A stretch of 64,000 nt of DNA, taken from NCBI GenBank assembly GCA_051747965.1, contig JBNJGS010000008.1, positions 1 through 64,000 on the forward strand. Reading direction: 5' to 3'. Origin of the DNA: JAQIBY01 sp051747965 (lineage in GTDB: Bacteria > Bacteroidota > Bacteroidia > Bacteroidales > ML635J-15). Under the pieces are notes generated by a model that saw only the letters and a program-made list of their open reading frames with translations, was not told the DNA's origin and did not search any database. This document shows, piece after piece, positions 47,312 to 57,822 of this stretch. A program made the position numbers and the translations under genes. Within the stretch, counting starts at the first letter, position 1. Each line of letters starts with the position of its first letter.

Positions 47312-49300
47312 ATGGCGGATGTGAAAAAAAGAATTGATGCGTTGAGAAAAAATCTCAATTATCATAACAAAAAGTATTATGTGGATGCAGCTCCGGAGAT
47401 TTCTGATTTTGAATATGACCAGTTGATGAATGAACTGATAAAGCTGGAAAATGAGCATCCGGAATATGAGGACCCCAATTCTCCGACCAAAAGGGTGGGC
47501 AGGGATTTTAATCAGGAATTTGTACAGGTAAAGCACCGCACCCCAATGTTATCCCTGGATAATACCTACTCACGGGGGGAATTGACAGCTTTTGATACTC
47601 GTGTAAAAAAAGGCCTTGACCGGGAACCCGAATATGTATGTGAACTAAAATATGATGGTGTCTCTATCAGCCTGACTTATGAAAATTCCGTCTTACAACG
47701 TGCGGTGACCCGCGGTGATGGTTATCAGGGGGATGATGTGACTGACAATATACGCACCATCAGATCAGTTCCCCTGAGAGTTCAAGGCGAAAACATTCCT
47801 GAATTGTTCGAAATCCGGGGGGAAGTGTTTATGCCTAAAGCTGTGTTTGAAGAACTGAATGCCAAAAAGGCAGAGGAAGGAAAACAGCCTTTTGCCAATC
47901 CCAGAAATGCTGCTGCCGGAAGCCTGAAAATGCAGAAATCATCCGAAGTAGCAAAGCGCAAACTGGAGTGTTTCCTGTATTATCTTGTGCCAGGAGATGT
48001 ACCCGCCAAAACTCATTATGACTCCTTGCTGCTTGCAAAAAAATGGGGATTCAGGGTGCCGGATTTCATGACCCGTACCAGGTCTCTGCAAGATGTCTTT
48101 GAATTTATTGATAACTGGGATGTAAAACGTCACAATCTGGCTTTTGAAATTGATGGGATTGTCATAAAAGTGAATGATTACGATATGCAGGAAGAGCTTG
48201 GCATGACTGCCAAATCACCACGATGGGCCATCGCATACAAATTCAAAGCTGAACAGGCAACAACCAAACTGGAATCGGTAGAATATCAGGTAGGCAGGAC
48301 AGGAGCTGTAACACCGGTTGCCAACCTGAAGCCTGTGCAACTGGCCGGGACCCTTGTTAAAAGAGCGTCTCTGCACAATGCCGACCAGATGAAATTGCTG
48401 GATATCCATGAAGGTGATATGGTATATGTTGAGAAAGGTGGAGAAATTATTCCCAAAATTGTTGGCCTTGCTAAACATGCCGAGAACAGTAAACCGCTCG
48501 AGTTTATCAGTAAATGCCCGGAATGTGGAACAACACTTGTAAGAAAAGAAGGAGAGGCTAAACATTATTGTCCAAACGGAAATGCCTGTCCTCCGCAAAT
48601 CAGGGGCAAAATTGAACATTTTATCAGCCGTAAGGCCATGAATATTGACAGTCTTGGCAGTGAGACCATAGACCTTTTTCTGCGCAGGAATCTGATAAAG
48701 AATATGGCAGATTTGTTTATCCTGAAAAAAGAAGATATCCTTCAACTGGACAGATTCCGGGAAAAATCTGCACAGAATATCATACAGGGCATACAGGAGG
48801 CAAAAAATGTACCCTATCCAAGGGTGATTTATGCCCTGGGAATCAGATATGTTGGTGAAGCTACAGCCAAGGTGCTTGCCAGATCATTCCCTGATGTGTA
48901 TAAACTTGCTGCTGCTTCCGAAGAGGATTTACAAGCCATAGATGATATCGGTGAAACCACAGCCAAATCTGTTGTCGAATACTTTAACCTGCCTGCCAAT
49001 CAGGAAATCGTAGAGCGACTCCGGTCTTATGGTCTGCAACTCGAAGCAGGGGAGGAGAACCTGCCTGTATCCAATAAACTGGAAGGAGAGCGAATTGTAA
49101 TATCCGGAGTATTTACAAATCATTCAAGGGAAGAACTGAAGAAGATGGTGGAAGATCATGGCGGCAAAATCGTTCAATCCGTTTCCGCCAAAACAACATA
49201 CCTGCTTGCCGGTGAAAATATGGGCCCTGCAAAACTCAATAAAGCAGAATCCCTGGGTGTGAAAATCATCAGCGAGGATGAATTCCTTAAAATGATTTGA
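47312..49300 (+). CDS. ligA: NAD-dependent DNA ligase
   Basis: A 662-residue enzyme that seals nicks in replication and repair. Domain Ia (1-70) has YHNKKYYVDAAPEISDFEYD; the adenylation domain has the active-site Lys113 in CELKYDGVSISL and FEIRGEVFMPKAVFEELN. OB fold, Zn finger (CPECGTTLVRKEGEAKHYC), HhH repeats, and a BRCT domain (about 585-662, ERIVISGVFTNHSREELKKM) follow. Length and order are normal. It starts at a clear ATG. nth and argS follow on the same strand with gaps of 172 and 62 nt. Confidence 0.98.
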   Translation: MADVKKRIDALRKNLNYHNKKYYVDAAPEISDFEYDQLMNELIKLENEHPEYEDPNSPTKRVGRDFNQEFVQVKHRTPMLSLDNTYSRGELTAFDTRVKKGLDREPEYVCELKYDGVSISLTYENSVLQRAVTRGDGYQGDDVTDNIRTIRSVPLRVQGENIPELFEIRGEVFMPKAVFEELNAKKAEEGKQPFANPRNAAAGSLKMQKSSEVAKRKLECFLYYLVPGDVPAKTHYDSLLLAKKWGFRVPDFMTRTRSLQDVFEFIDNWDVKRHNLAFEIDGIVIKVNDYDMQEELGMTAKSPRWAIAYKFKAEQATTKLESVEYQVGRTGAVTPVANLKPVQLAGTLVKRASLHNADQMKLLDIHEGDMVYVEKGGEIIPKIVGLAKHAENSKPLEFISKCPECGTTLVRKEGEAKHYCPNGNACPPQIRGKIEHFISRKAMNIDSLGSETIDLFLRRNLIKNMADLFILKKEDILQLDRFREKSAQNIIQGIQEAKNVPYPRVIYALGIRYVGEATAKVLARSFPDVYKLAAASEEDLQAIDDIGETTAKSVVEYFNLPANQEIVERLRSYGLQLEAGEENLPVSNKLEGERIVISGVFTNHSREELKKMVEDHGGKIVQSVSAKTTYLLAGENMGPAKLNKAESLGVKIISEDEFLKMI

Positions 49301-49366
49301 ATGAAACACTTATGTGCTGTTTTGCCTGATAGAACAGAATGATATATAAAGAAGAGATTTATTTGT

Positions 49367-49374
49367 TATATTTG
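49367..49374 (+). promoter_or_regulatory. candidate -7 box upstream of nth
   Basis: TATATTTG is a perfect TAnnTTTG box about 98 nt before the nth start. No clear -33 TTTG lies at the right distance, so this is only a candidate. Confidence 0.3.
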
Positions 49375-49472
49375 CAGGCCTTATTGTCAGCAAATCCGGT
49401 CTGAAATGCCCGATTGCTCAACAATTTGAGTGCGATTTGGTTTCTTGATGAAACACTGGTTTAATTGTAAAT

Positions 49473-50120
49473 ATGACCAAGAAAGAAAGGTTTGAAAAAA
49501 TATTCGACTGGTTTCAAAAAGAAATGCCGGTTGTGGAAACAGAATTGGTTTATCATTCACCATTTGAGCTAATTGTGGCAGTGATTCTATCTGCCCAGTG
49601 TACTGATAAGCGTGTGAATATAATTACACCGGCATTGCTGGAAACCTATCCGGATGCTCATCATATGGCTACAGCTGAAGAGAGTGAAATATTTGAATTC
49701 ATTAAATCGTGTTCCTATCCCAACAGCAAAGCCAGGTATCTGAAAGGCATGGCTGAAAAACTCGTCAGTGAGTTTGAGGGTGAAGTGCCGGCTGACATGA
49801 AAAGCCTGCAAACACTGCCGGGGGTAGGTAGAAAAACTGCAAGTGTCATTATTTCTGTGGCATTTAAACAACCGGCCATGGCCGTAGATACACATGTGTT
49901 CAGGGTTTCTGAGCGACTTGGCTTATCTGCCAATGCAAAAACACCCCTGCAAACGGAAAAGCAGCTTGTGAAATATATTCCTGAAGAATTGCTGCAGGAT
50001 GCCCATCACTGGCTGATATTGCACGGAAGATATATTTGTACGGCCAGAAATCCCAAATGTCATAAATGCGGACTGAAAGATTTGTGTAAATTTTATGCAA
50101 AACAAAATGTTAGTAACTAA
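49473..50120 (+). CDS. nth: endonuclease III (DNA glycosylase/AP lyase)
   Basis: A 215-residue base-excision repair enzyme removing oxidised pyrimidines. The helix-hairpin-helix LQTLPGVGRKTASVIISVAF carries catalytic Lys121, and catalytic Asp139 is in AVDTHVFRVSERLG; both are one above the E. coli numbers (120, 138). The [4Fe-4S] motif C-x6-C-x2-C-x5-C is seen in CTARNPKCHKCGLKDLC near the C-terminus. It lies between ligA and argS on the same strand. Confidence 0.98.
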   Translation: MTKKERFEKIFDWFQKEMPVVETELVYHSPFELIVAVILSAQCTDKRVNIITPALLETYPDAHHMATAEESEIFEFIKSCSYPNSKARYLKGMAEKLVSEFEGEVPADMKSLQTLPGVGRKTASVIISVAFKQPAMAVDTHVFRVSERLGLSANAKTPLQTEKQLVKYIPEELLQDAHHWLILHGRYICTARNPKCHKCGLKDLCKFYAKQNVSN

Positions 50121-50182
50121 ATCAAAAATATCATCATATATTTCAACGACAAGACTATTTTTGTCAAAAAATTGGTAACAGA

Positions 50183-51964
50183 ATGAGGAAACGGCTTAGG
50201 GCAACAGTAGCAGAAGCAGTAGAGGTCCTGTACGGACAAAAGATGAAGGCTGAGATTATACAGATTCAGCGAACACGGAAAGAATTTTCCGGTGACCTGA
50301 CCGTTGTGGTTTTTCCGGTAGTGAAATACAGCAAAAAAAAGCCTGAAGATACAGCAAACGACATCGGTGTTTATTTAAAGCAGAGGTTTGAAAATCTCAC
50401 ATCCTACAATGTCATTAAAGGATTCCTGAATTTATCCTTTTCCAAAGAATTCTGGATTGAACGGCTCAATGATATTGCACACAGACCAGATGATAAACTG
50501 ATTCCGGAAAGAAAAAAGAAAGTGCTGATTGAGTTTTCATCTCCCAACACCAACAAACCATTGCATCTTGGACATGTCAGAAACAATCTCATAGGGGATT
50601 CTGTGGCCAGGATACTCGAAGCTTGCGGTCATGATGTGGTACGTGTAAATCTTGTCAATGACAGGGGCATTCATATCTGTAAATCCATGCAGGCTTACCT
50701 GGATTTTGACCCGGAGGGTAGCCCCGAAAAAAATGGCATGAAAGGGGATAAGTATGTTGGCGATTTATATGTGAAATTCGAAAAAACATACCAGGCCGAA
50801 GTAAAAGAACTGCAAGAAAAAGGACTGAGTGAAAAAGAAGCCAAAGATAAAGCCCCGATCATGCAAAAAGCCCGGCAGATGCTGCAAAAATGGGAAGAAG
50901 GGGATGAACAGGTGATGGAACTCTGGAATACCATGAATCAATGGGTCTATGAGGGATTTGATAAAACTTACGAAAAAATGGATATCCGATTCGATGAAAT
51001 CTATTACGAATCCGATACCTACAAAATCGGTAAACAAATTGTCCTGGATGGCCTGAAAAATGGTGTTCTCCATAAAAAAGATGATAATTCTGTATGGGCA
51101 GACCTCACTGAGGAAGGCCTTGATGAAAAACTGCTGCTTAGAAAAGACGGCACTTCAGTGTATATGACTCAGGATATTGGTACCGCAGTAAAACGTTTTG
51201 AAACCTACGCGCCTGATGAAATGGTGTATGTGGTAGGTAACGAGCAGAATTACCACTTTCAGGTACTCAAAACCCTCCTTAAGAAACTTGGTTTTGCATG
51301 GGCAGATATCATCCGGCATATGTCATACGGTATGGTAGAACTTCCGGAAGGAAAAATGAAATCGCGGGAAGGTAAAGTGGTTGATGCTGATGATCTTATC
51401 GAAGCCATGATCCAAACCAGTAAAGAGATGTCAGATGAACTGGGTAAACTTGATGACATGTCTGAAAAACAGCAAAAAGAGGTGTATTCAATGATTGCAA
51501 TGGGAGCATTGAAATATTTCATTCTGAAAGTAGACCCCAAAAAAAATATGGTGTTCAATCCCAAAGAATCCATTGATTTTAACGGAAATACAGGTCCTTT
51601 TGTTCAGTATACACACGCACGCATCCGGTCTATCGTTCGGAAAGCTTCCAAAATGAATATCAGTGTACCAAAGAGCATTTCCGAGGATAGTATTATCAAT
51701 GAACAGGAACTTGATCTGATAAAATTCATTGACCATTATGATATGGTACTCCGTGAGGCAGGAAATGAAATGGATCCCGGTCTGGTTGCAAATTATGCCT
51801 TTGAGCTGGCTAAGGAGTTTAATAAGTATTATCATGATTACTCCATCCTCAAAGCCAGTAACGGAAATGTCCTGCAGTTCAGGTTGATACTCGCTGATGA
51901 GGTTTCTGCTACCCTGAAACAAGCCATGCATAAGCTTGGAATTCAGGTGCCTGAAAAAATGTAA
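50183..51964 (+). CDS. argS: arginyl-tRNA synthetase
   Basis: A 593-residue class I synthetase that charges tRNA-Arg. The N-terminal Add-1 domain (1-110) is present; the HIGH motif appears in SSPNTNKPLHLGHVRNNLIG, and the KMSKS-like loop as GKMKSREGKVVDADDLIEAM. The C-terminal anticodon-binding (DALR) domain includes FVQYTHARIRSIVRKA. Length is normal. A strong terminator follows the stop codon by 20 nt. Confidence 0.98.
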   Translation: MRKRLRATVAEAVEVLYGQKMKAEIIQIQRTRKEFSGDLTVVVFPVVKYSKKKPEDTANDIGVYLKQRFENLTSYNVIKGFLNLSFSKEFWIERLNDIAHRPDDKLIPERKKKVLIEFSSPNTNKPLHLGHVRNNLIGDSVARILEACGHDVVRVNLVNDRGIHICKSMQAYLDFDPEGSPEKNGMKGDKYVGDLYVKFEKTYQAEVKELQEKGLSEKEAKDKAPIMQKARQMLQKWEEGDEQVMELWNTMNQWVYEGFDKTYEKMDIRFDEIYYESDTYKIGKQIVLDGLKNGVLHKKDDNSVWADLTEEGLDEKLLLRKDGTSVYMTQDIGTAVKRFETYAPDEMVYVVGNEQNYHFQVLKTLLKKLGFAWADIIRHMSYGMVELPEGKMKSREGKVVDADDLIEAMIQTSKEMSDELGKLDDMSEKQQKEVYSMIAMGALKYFILKVDPKKNMVFNPKESIDFNGNTGPFVQYTHARIRSIVRKASKMNISVPKSISEDSIINEQELDLIKFIDHYDMVLREAGNEMDPGLVANYAFELAKEFNKYYHDYSILKASNGNVLQFRLILADEVSATLKQAMHKLGIQVPEKM

Positions 51965-51983
51965 ATCCGAATTGTAGCATAAA

Positions 51984-52008
51984 AAAAGCCCCGGAATTCC
52001 GGGGCTTT
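51984..52008 (+). terminator. terminator of argS
   Basis: The stem AAAGCCCCGG/CCGGGGCTTT around a 4-nt AATT loop is followed by T residues. It also reads with a T run on the minus strand, so it may serve the convergent ssb gene as well. Confidence 0.9.
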
Positions 52009-52037
52009 TTATTTCATTCATTACTGATGAAAGATGA

Positions 52038-52367
52038 CTACTGCAGCAAGGTAAAATCTTTTACCACAACTTCACTCTGTTGGCGGTCTGTGCCGGTTTT
52101 GTCTTTCCACTTTCTTTCATTGAGCCGGCCCTCAATCGCGATGCGCCTGCCCTTCCGAAGCATTTGCTTGATAATGTCGGCAGTCGGACCCCAGGCTATC
52201 AACTGATGCCAGTTGGTCATCTTCTCTAAACCTCCTTCAAGGTTCCGTTTTGTCTCATGTGTGGCCAGAGTAAGCCTGGCCATGCGCTGGCCCGTTTCAA
52301 ATCTTCTGATGACCGGGTCAGCACCTAGTCTGCCAATCAACATGATTTTGTTTTCTGATGTTTTCAT
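52038..52367 (-). CDS. ssb: short single-stranded DNA-binding protein
   Basis: A 109-residue SSB consisting of the OB fold only: NKIMLIGRLGADPVIRRFET, RMARLTLATHETKRN, MTNWHQLIAWGPTADIIKQM, RKGRRIAIEGRLNERKW and SEVVVKDFTLLQ at the end. It lacks the flexible linker and the acidic tip (DDIPF type) with which main SSBs recruit partner proteins. Short tail-less SSBs are common in Bacteroidota beside a longer one. It may be an accessory SSB. It is convergent with argS and sits alone. Confidence 0.93.
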   Translation of the reverse strand: MKTSENKIMLIGRLGADPVIRRFETGQRMARLTLATHETKRNLEGGLEKMTNWHQLIAWGPTADIIKQMLRKGRRIAIEGRLNERKWKDKTGTDRQQSEVVVKDFTLLQ

Positions 52368-52576
52368 AATTCATTTTTTTTGGTTCGATTGCAAACATAC
52401 CTGCATCCAATGATCATAACCGGATAAAAACTACTTGCTTTCGTTTTACATTCGCTTGTAAGCGCTTGTAAATGGAAAAGGTGCAGAAAATCAAGATGAT
52501 AGCCATCTGCCTGGGCTGTGGGTTTTTCCTGATTGAAGCAGAAGTTTTTGTTTATCAGCCGGGATGTCATAAAAAA

Positions 52577-52603
52577 AGGCTGCTTCGAAATTCAAAGCAG
52601 CCT
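52577..52603 (-). terminator. terminator of the 1696-residue surface protein gene
   Basis: A 9-bp stem AGGCTGCTT/AAGCAGCCT is followed by a T run on the minus strand, 24 nt after the stop codon at 52628. Confidence 0.8.
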
Positions 52604-52627
52604 ATTCAAACCTGGTTTATTCTATGC

Positions 52628-55600
52628 TTAGTCCTTCACCACCTTGTAATTGATGGTTTCATTGTCAAATTCTATACTCAGGATATACATTCCGGCACTG
52701 AAATTATTCATGTCGAGATGCTGCCTGTTGTGTGTGCTTTCATCTTCAAGGATAACCCGGCCTGTGGCATCGATCAGCTTAAACTGATAAGATTCTTCAA
52801 TGCGTGATATTTCAATATAGAGGTCACCTGAGGTAGGGTTGGGGTAGATGCTAACGCCACCATTCACAAAGAGTTCGGCATTGTTGGAATAGACATCGCC
52901 GCACTCACCGCTGATCAGACAGGAATAGGTGCCTTCATCATGATAGCTAAGCCGGTGTATTTTCAGAGTATCGCTGTTTGTTCCTGTGTACTGCAATGTA
53001 TCTGTCAGCTCTTCGCCATCTTTCAGCCATTGGAATCCGGTGATATCTCCTTCAGCCTCTACAATAAACATGATTGTGTCTGCCTGAATAACCGTTCTTG
53101 TTTGTGGCTGTCTTATGATGGAAACACTTTCGAGGCGTGTTACTGTCAGGCTATCGGAATCCATACAGGAGCCATTGATGCTTGTCCAAACAAAGACATT
53201 TTCGCCTGTGCTGAGTTCTGAAACCCCGGTTGTAGCCTGTTCCGGATTGTCAATGACAGCTTCACCTTCAGCAACTGTCCATAATCCGGAAGCAAATGAT
53301 GCATCTGTTCCTGACAACATGGTGTTAAGGTCATCACAAATACTCTGATCACTGCCGGCATTGGCTGTTACGAGGCTGTCCCGTGTAATGGTGAGTGTAT
53401 CAGCATCAACACATACACCATTGGTCATGGTAAAGGCAAACTCGTTTGCTCCCAGGCCAATATCTGTTATGATAGCAATTGGGCCTGCAAGGTCGCTGGT
53501 ATTGTTTACATCGGCGCTGCCTGAAATAAGTGTCCAGTTGCCGTTGTCGTCGCTGTCAAGGGTAATGCTGTCCTGCTGGCAGAGGCTGATGTCATCACCG
53601 GCATCAGCAATCATCAGGCTGTCTCTTGTAATGATAATGGTATCAGAAGAAACACATGTGCCATTGGTAATTGTCCAGGTAAATGTATTTTCTCCAGTAT
53701 CCAGTCCGCTGATGTCTGTTATGTGAGAAGCAGGTTCTGAAATCACTGCGCTGCTGCCTTGTGATTGCCATAGTCCCGTGCCCGGTGCGGGATCGTTTGC
53801 TTCCAGGTTGATATCTTCTGCACAGATGGCATAATCATCGGGCAAAACCGCAGTGACCAATATGTCACGTGTAATGGTCACAGTTGCCTGGTCAGAGCAT
53901 TCTCCGTTTTCTACATGCCATTGAAGAACAGTTTCTCCTTCCGGCAGGTTGTCTATGGTGGTCACAGCGGATGTGTTGTCAGCAATGTTTCCGCCACCGC
54001 TGATGATGCTCCACCAGCCGTTGGCGGGGGAAACGTCAGTGGCTGTAATTGTCAGACTGTTGTTATCGCAAATGCTGGTGTCTGCCATAACTTCTGCATA
54101 GACTGCGGTATCGCTTATGATTTCAACTTCATCATAGGTCTGGCAGGCCCCGTTGGTGACAGTCCAGTGTATGGTGTTGCTGCCGGTTTGCAGTCCGGTT
54201 ATATAGGTTTCAGTGGTATCTGCCTGTGAGATGCTGCCGGAACCATTGTGAACTGACCAGATTCCTGATCCGGGAGCCGGGTTCAGTGCTGTCAGAAAGG
54301 CACTGTCTCCGCATATCTGCTGGTCAGGACCTGCCTGTGCCTGAATGGTTGTGTCAACATGAATAAACAGTGTATCTGCATCGATACAGGTGCCATTGGT
54401 TACTTCCCACTGCAATACGTTGTCACCGACCTGCAGGCCTGAAACTGTGGTTGTGTTTTGATTGTCCTGGGCAAAGCTGCCAGCGCCGCTGACAACTGAC
54501 CATATACCGGTACCCGGGTCGGGATTTTCTGCGGTGATAACTGCGTGGTAGGTATCACAGAGATCCAGATCTGTACCTGCATCTGCAGGAATCAAAGAGT
54601 CACGCTGAATATTTACCTGATCTGTGGATACACAGGAACCGTTGGTTACTGTCCATTCAAGCTGGTTGTTTCCATAATCCAGATTTGCAACCTGACTTGC
54701 CGGATCTGTGGGATTATCAAAGGATGCATTGCCTGTTACAACAGACCACACGCCTGTACCACTGACAGGTATGTCAGCATCGAGGCTGGTGGTATCGTAT
54801 TCGCAAAATATCTGATCAGAGCCGGCTTCGGCAATTACCAGGCTGTCCCTGGTAACAAGCACATCATCTGTATCTGTACAGGTACCATTGTTAACTTCCC
54901 AGGTGAAGGAGTTGGTTCCGTATGGCAGGTTGCTGATCAGGCTGTTGGGATTGGCAGGTTCAGCAACTGTGCCGTCGTCATTGGCTGTCCACATGCCGGT
55001 GCCGGGTGAGGCGGCTGAAGCATTCATCAGAACAGTATCAACATCACAAATACTGATGTCAGCTCCTGCGTTGGCCGGGATGATGGTATCCTGTGTCACA
55101 ATAACAGTATCGCTGCTTATGCAGGTGCCATTGACAACTTCCCATTCAAAATAATTGTCTCCTGTGCCGAGGCCGGTTACAGCTGTTGCGGGGTCATTGA
55201 CGGCTGCAATGGTTCCGCTGCCGGATATCAGTGACCAGGTTCCGCTCCCTGAAGCAGGAGGGACGGCAGCCATGTTCGTGTTGTCGATTTCACACATAGC
55301 CTGGTCGCTTCCTGCATCAGCAACAATCAATTCATCTACCGTCAGCAGAGCCATGTTGCTAATGACGGCTCCACCTTCATTGCTTACTTCGCAATAAACA
55401 GAATCTCCGTCCATGCTTATATCGGTCATCAGATGCAAGGTATCGTTGGTAGCACCAGGTATCGGATTGTAAATGCCGGAATTGCCCTGATACCACTGAT
55501 AACTGAGGGTGCCGCCTCCTGTAGCTTCTACTGTAAATACCGCTGTTGAGTTTTCACAGGCTGTGGCATCAGTGGGGTGGGTAATGATTACAGGTGGTTC

Positions 55601-57718
55601 TGTTGATAGATTTTTGTCAAATTTTGAGATGAATATTTCTCGCGTGCTCACCGGCGTACCGTTGAACATTTCATTATATGCCCCGGGTGTTACAGGATAG
55701 TCGCCGGATGCGGTATAACCTGTAATGAAAACCTGGTTGTACATATCCATGATCAGGTCTTCCTGATAATCAAATGTAGAACCACCAATAAATGTTGAAG
55801 CCAGAACATCGGAAAGACTGGTATCCATTTTGGTAATGAATACATCGGTTGAATTTGTCGGATCACTATGTACTGTATCATATGCCCCGTAAGTTGTCGG
55901 GTAATCCACAGAGTAGGTATTGCCGGCAATAAAGATGTGGTCATCCTGATCCATGACAATGTTAAAAGCATATTCCCATTGGTCTCCGCCAACGAAAGTA
56001 CTGTGGTAAACCTGATCAAGGGTTGAAGATATTTTTGTGATAAAGGCATCTACGGCACCATTGAAGCTTGTGTTGAATGCTCCGGCAGTAGTTGGGTAGT
56101 TATCTGACGCAGTATATCCCAGAACAAATATATCATTGTTTGCATCAATCAAAAGATCATTCCCCCGTTCATAGGAAGCCCCGCCAATCAGGGTGGAATG
56201 CATAATTGTGCTTAGGTCTTCGCTGATTCTTGTGATAAACACATCATTGCTGGAATTGTGGATTTGATCGTATGCTCCGGCAGTTGTTGGCCAGGTGAAA
56301 CTCCCTGTGTAACCGGTAAGAATGATATCATCATTCTGGTCAAGCTTTATGGCCTGTGCTTTGTCTGAAGAGTTTCCTTCAATCAGTGTGGAGCTTAACA
56401 GGCTTGTCAGGTCATCATTGAACTGAGAAAGGATAACAGCAGAATTTGGTCCGTCAAAAGTTTCATCAAAGGCTCCTGTTGTTGTGGGATAATCACTTGA
56501 TTCAGTAGCACCGGTTACATAGATGGTATTGCTGTTGTGATTATAAATAATATCCGTTACATTGTCGGGATTGTTGCCACCAAGATAGGTGGAGGCAATC
56601 AGGCTGCTCAGGTCATTGCTCAGGCGGCTGACAAAAATATCCGAATCTCCGCCGCTATGGGTAGATGCATAGCAACCGGGAGTAACCGGGAAATCAGTGG
56701 ATTGTACCTCTCCTGCAATGATGACATCATTTGTAGCAGTGTCAATTGTCATACTCATGCCCATATCGTACTGACCGCCACCGATAAATGTAGAAGCTTC
56801 CAGTGTGGTAAGGGTAGAGTCAAAACGACTTACGAAAACATCGTAGTCACCTCCATTGTATGTTTCATCAAAGGCACCTGCGGTGGTAGGATAGTTCCCC
56901 GACCAGGTATATCCGGTAACAAACAATTTACCGTTCTGATCAAAGGCCATACTTTTGCCGTAGTCGTTGCTGGTGCCACCGGCATAAGTTGAGGCCAGCA
57001 GCGGGTCTATATATAAGGTGTATTCAGAGTTATAATCTCCGACGGTAAAGCCATAAGAATTGTCGGCTGATATTGAATAACGAACCTCAATTTCTTTTTT
57101 TACTCCATTGATGATTTGATAAGCAACAGGTTTTGTAAAGCTGATTTTTCCTTCACTTGTGTTGAGTATCAGCATGCCATTATCTGTATCCAGCCCATTG
57201 CAGCCATCAAGTTCAATCTGGATATCTGATGCGGAAGCACCGGGTTTTACAGCAAATATTTTCTCAATATTGTCTGTATGCATTTTCAGTTCAAGGTCAA
57301 TTCCGTCAAAGAGTTCATCAATCTGTACGGTTTCGTAATTAGTTTTGGCCGATAGTTGATGATTTTTGCCTTTGAATCGATGAAATTTTCCTTTGGTACC
57401 GCTTGTGCCATAGATGGCAGATGGATTGCTTTCCGGAAAGGTCTCGAAAACAGCAATGTTTTGAACCTTGTCATTTTCCCGTTTAGCCAGGCTGTATACC
57501 AGTTGTCCGTTGTTTTTGACAAAGACGTTGCCATAAGATGCACGGGCATAATAGCTGACTTCATCAAGGTATTCACCCTGATTTTCAAAAAAGTAGACAT
57601 TGCTTGCCAGTTGTGAAGCTTTTTGATTTTTTTCTGTTGCTTCTCCCTTTCCGTTTGCATACATTGTTCCGCTTCCCGCAAAAACAACAATCATAAGCAA
57701 TTGTAAATATCTTTTCAT
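52628..57718 (-). CDS. giant SBBP-propeller and repeat surface protein with T9SS tail
   Basis: A 1696-residue secreted protein. After a signal peptide (to about 22) comes a conserved N-terminal domain (about 40-240, VYFFENQGEYLDEVSYYARA to YNSEYTLYIDPLL), then seven SBBP-type propeller blades (about 240-720), each with a STF/YxGG strand start and a DVFI/VSRF- or ITKI-like end. Next is an Ig-like domain (HPTDATACENSTAVFTVEA), nine tandem repeats of about 80 residues (cores like GTGIWSVVSGAGSF and WEVTNGTC, ending in RDSL), a second Ig-like domain (IRQPQTRTVIQADTIMFIVE) and a type A T9SS tail (YPNPTSGDLYIEI). The gene stands alone with its own terminator. It is likely a long surface stalk or adhesin; no catalytic motif is seen. 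Confidence 0.9.
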   Translation of the reverse strand: MKRYLQLLMIVVFAGSGTMYANGKGEATEKNQKASQLASNVYFFENQGEYLDEVSYYARASYGNVFVKNNGQLVYSLAKRENDKVQNIAVFETFPESNPSAIYGTSGTKGKFHRFKGKNHQLSAKTNYETVQIDELFDGIDLELKMHTDNIEKIFAVKPGASASDIQIELDGCNGLDTDNGMLILNTSEGKISFTKPVAYQIINGVKKEIEVRYSISADNSYGFTVGDYNSEYTLYIDPLLASTYAGGTSNDYGKSMAFDQNGKLFVTGYTWSGNYPTTAGAFDETYNGGDYDVFVSRFDSTLTTLEASTFIGGGQYDMGMSMTIDTATNDVIIAGEVQSTDFPVTPGCYASTHSGGDSDIFVSRLSNDLSSLIASTYLGGNNPDNVTDIIYNHNSNTIYVTGATESSDYPTTTGAFDETFDGPNSAVILSQFNDDLTSLLSSTLIEGNSSDKAQAIKLDQNDDIILTGYTGSFTWPTTAGAYDQIHNSSNDVFITRISEDLSTIMHSTLIGGASYERGNDLLIDANNDIFVLGYTASDNYPTTAGAFNTSFNGAVDAFITKISSTLDQVYHSTFVGGDQWEYAFNIVMDQDDHIFIAGNTYSVDYPTTYGAYDTVHSDPTNSTDVFITKMDTSLSDVLASTFIGGSTFDYQEDLIMDMYNQVFITGYTASGDYPVTPGAYNEMFNGTPVSTREIFISKFDKNLSTEPPVIITHPTDATACENSTAVFTVEATGGGTLSYQWYQGNSGIYNPIPGATNDTLHLMTDISMDGDSVYCEVSNEGGAVISNMALLTVDELIVADAGSDQAMCEIDNTNMAAVPPASGSGTWSLISGSGTIAAVNDPATAVTGLGTGDNYFEWEVVNGTCISSDTVIVTQDTIIPANAGADISICDVDTVLMNASAASPGTGMWTANDDGTVAEPANPNSLISNLPYGTNSFTWEVNNGTCTDTDDVLVTRDSLVIAEAGSDQIFCEYDTTSLDADIPVSGTGVWSVVTGNASFDNPTDPASQVANLDYGNNQLEWTVTNGSCVSTDQVNIQRDSLIPADAGTDLDLCDTYHAVITAENPDPGTGIWSVVSGAGSFAQDNQNTTTVSGLQVGDNVLQWEVTNGTCIDADTLFIHVDTTIQAQAGPDQQICGDSAFLTALNPAPGSGIWSVHNGSGSISQADTTETYITGLQTGSNTIHWTVTNGACQTYDEVEIISDTAVYAEVMADTSICDNNSLTITATDVSPANGWWSIISGGGNIADNTSAVTTIDNLPEGETVLQWHVENGECSDQATVTITRDILVTAVLPDDYAICAEDINLEANDPAPGTGLWQSQGSSAVISEPASHITDISGLDTGENTFTWTITNGTCVSSDTIIITRDSLMIADAGDDISLCQQDSITLDSDDNGNWTLISGSADVNNTSDLAGPIAIITDIGLGANEFAFTMTNGVCVDADTLTITRDSLVTANAGSDQSICDDLNTMLSGTDASFASGLWTVAEGEAVIDNPEQATTGVSELSTGENVFVWTSINGSCMDSDSLTVTRLESVSIIRQPQTRTVIQADTIMFIVEAEGDITGFQWLKDGEELTDTLQYTGTNSDTLKIHRLSYHDEGTYSCLISGECGDVYSNNAELFVNGGVSIYPNPTSGDLYIEISRIEESYQFKLIDATGRVILEDESTHNRQHLDMNNFSAGMYILSIEFDNETINYKVVKD

Positions 57719-57822
57719 AAGCTTCCGGTTTTAAAACCTAAATTTACATTTTATTTTCTTTCTTCCTGCAATTATTTTGGATAAAATTCAAAAATTTTCT
57801 GAAGTTGTGCATGCCTGCACAA

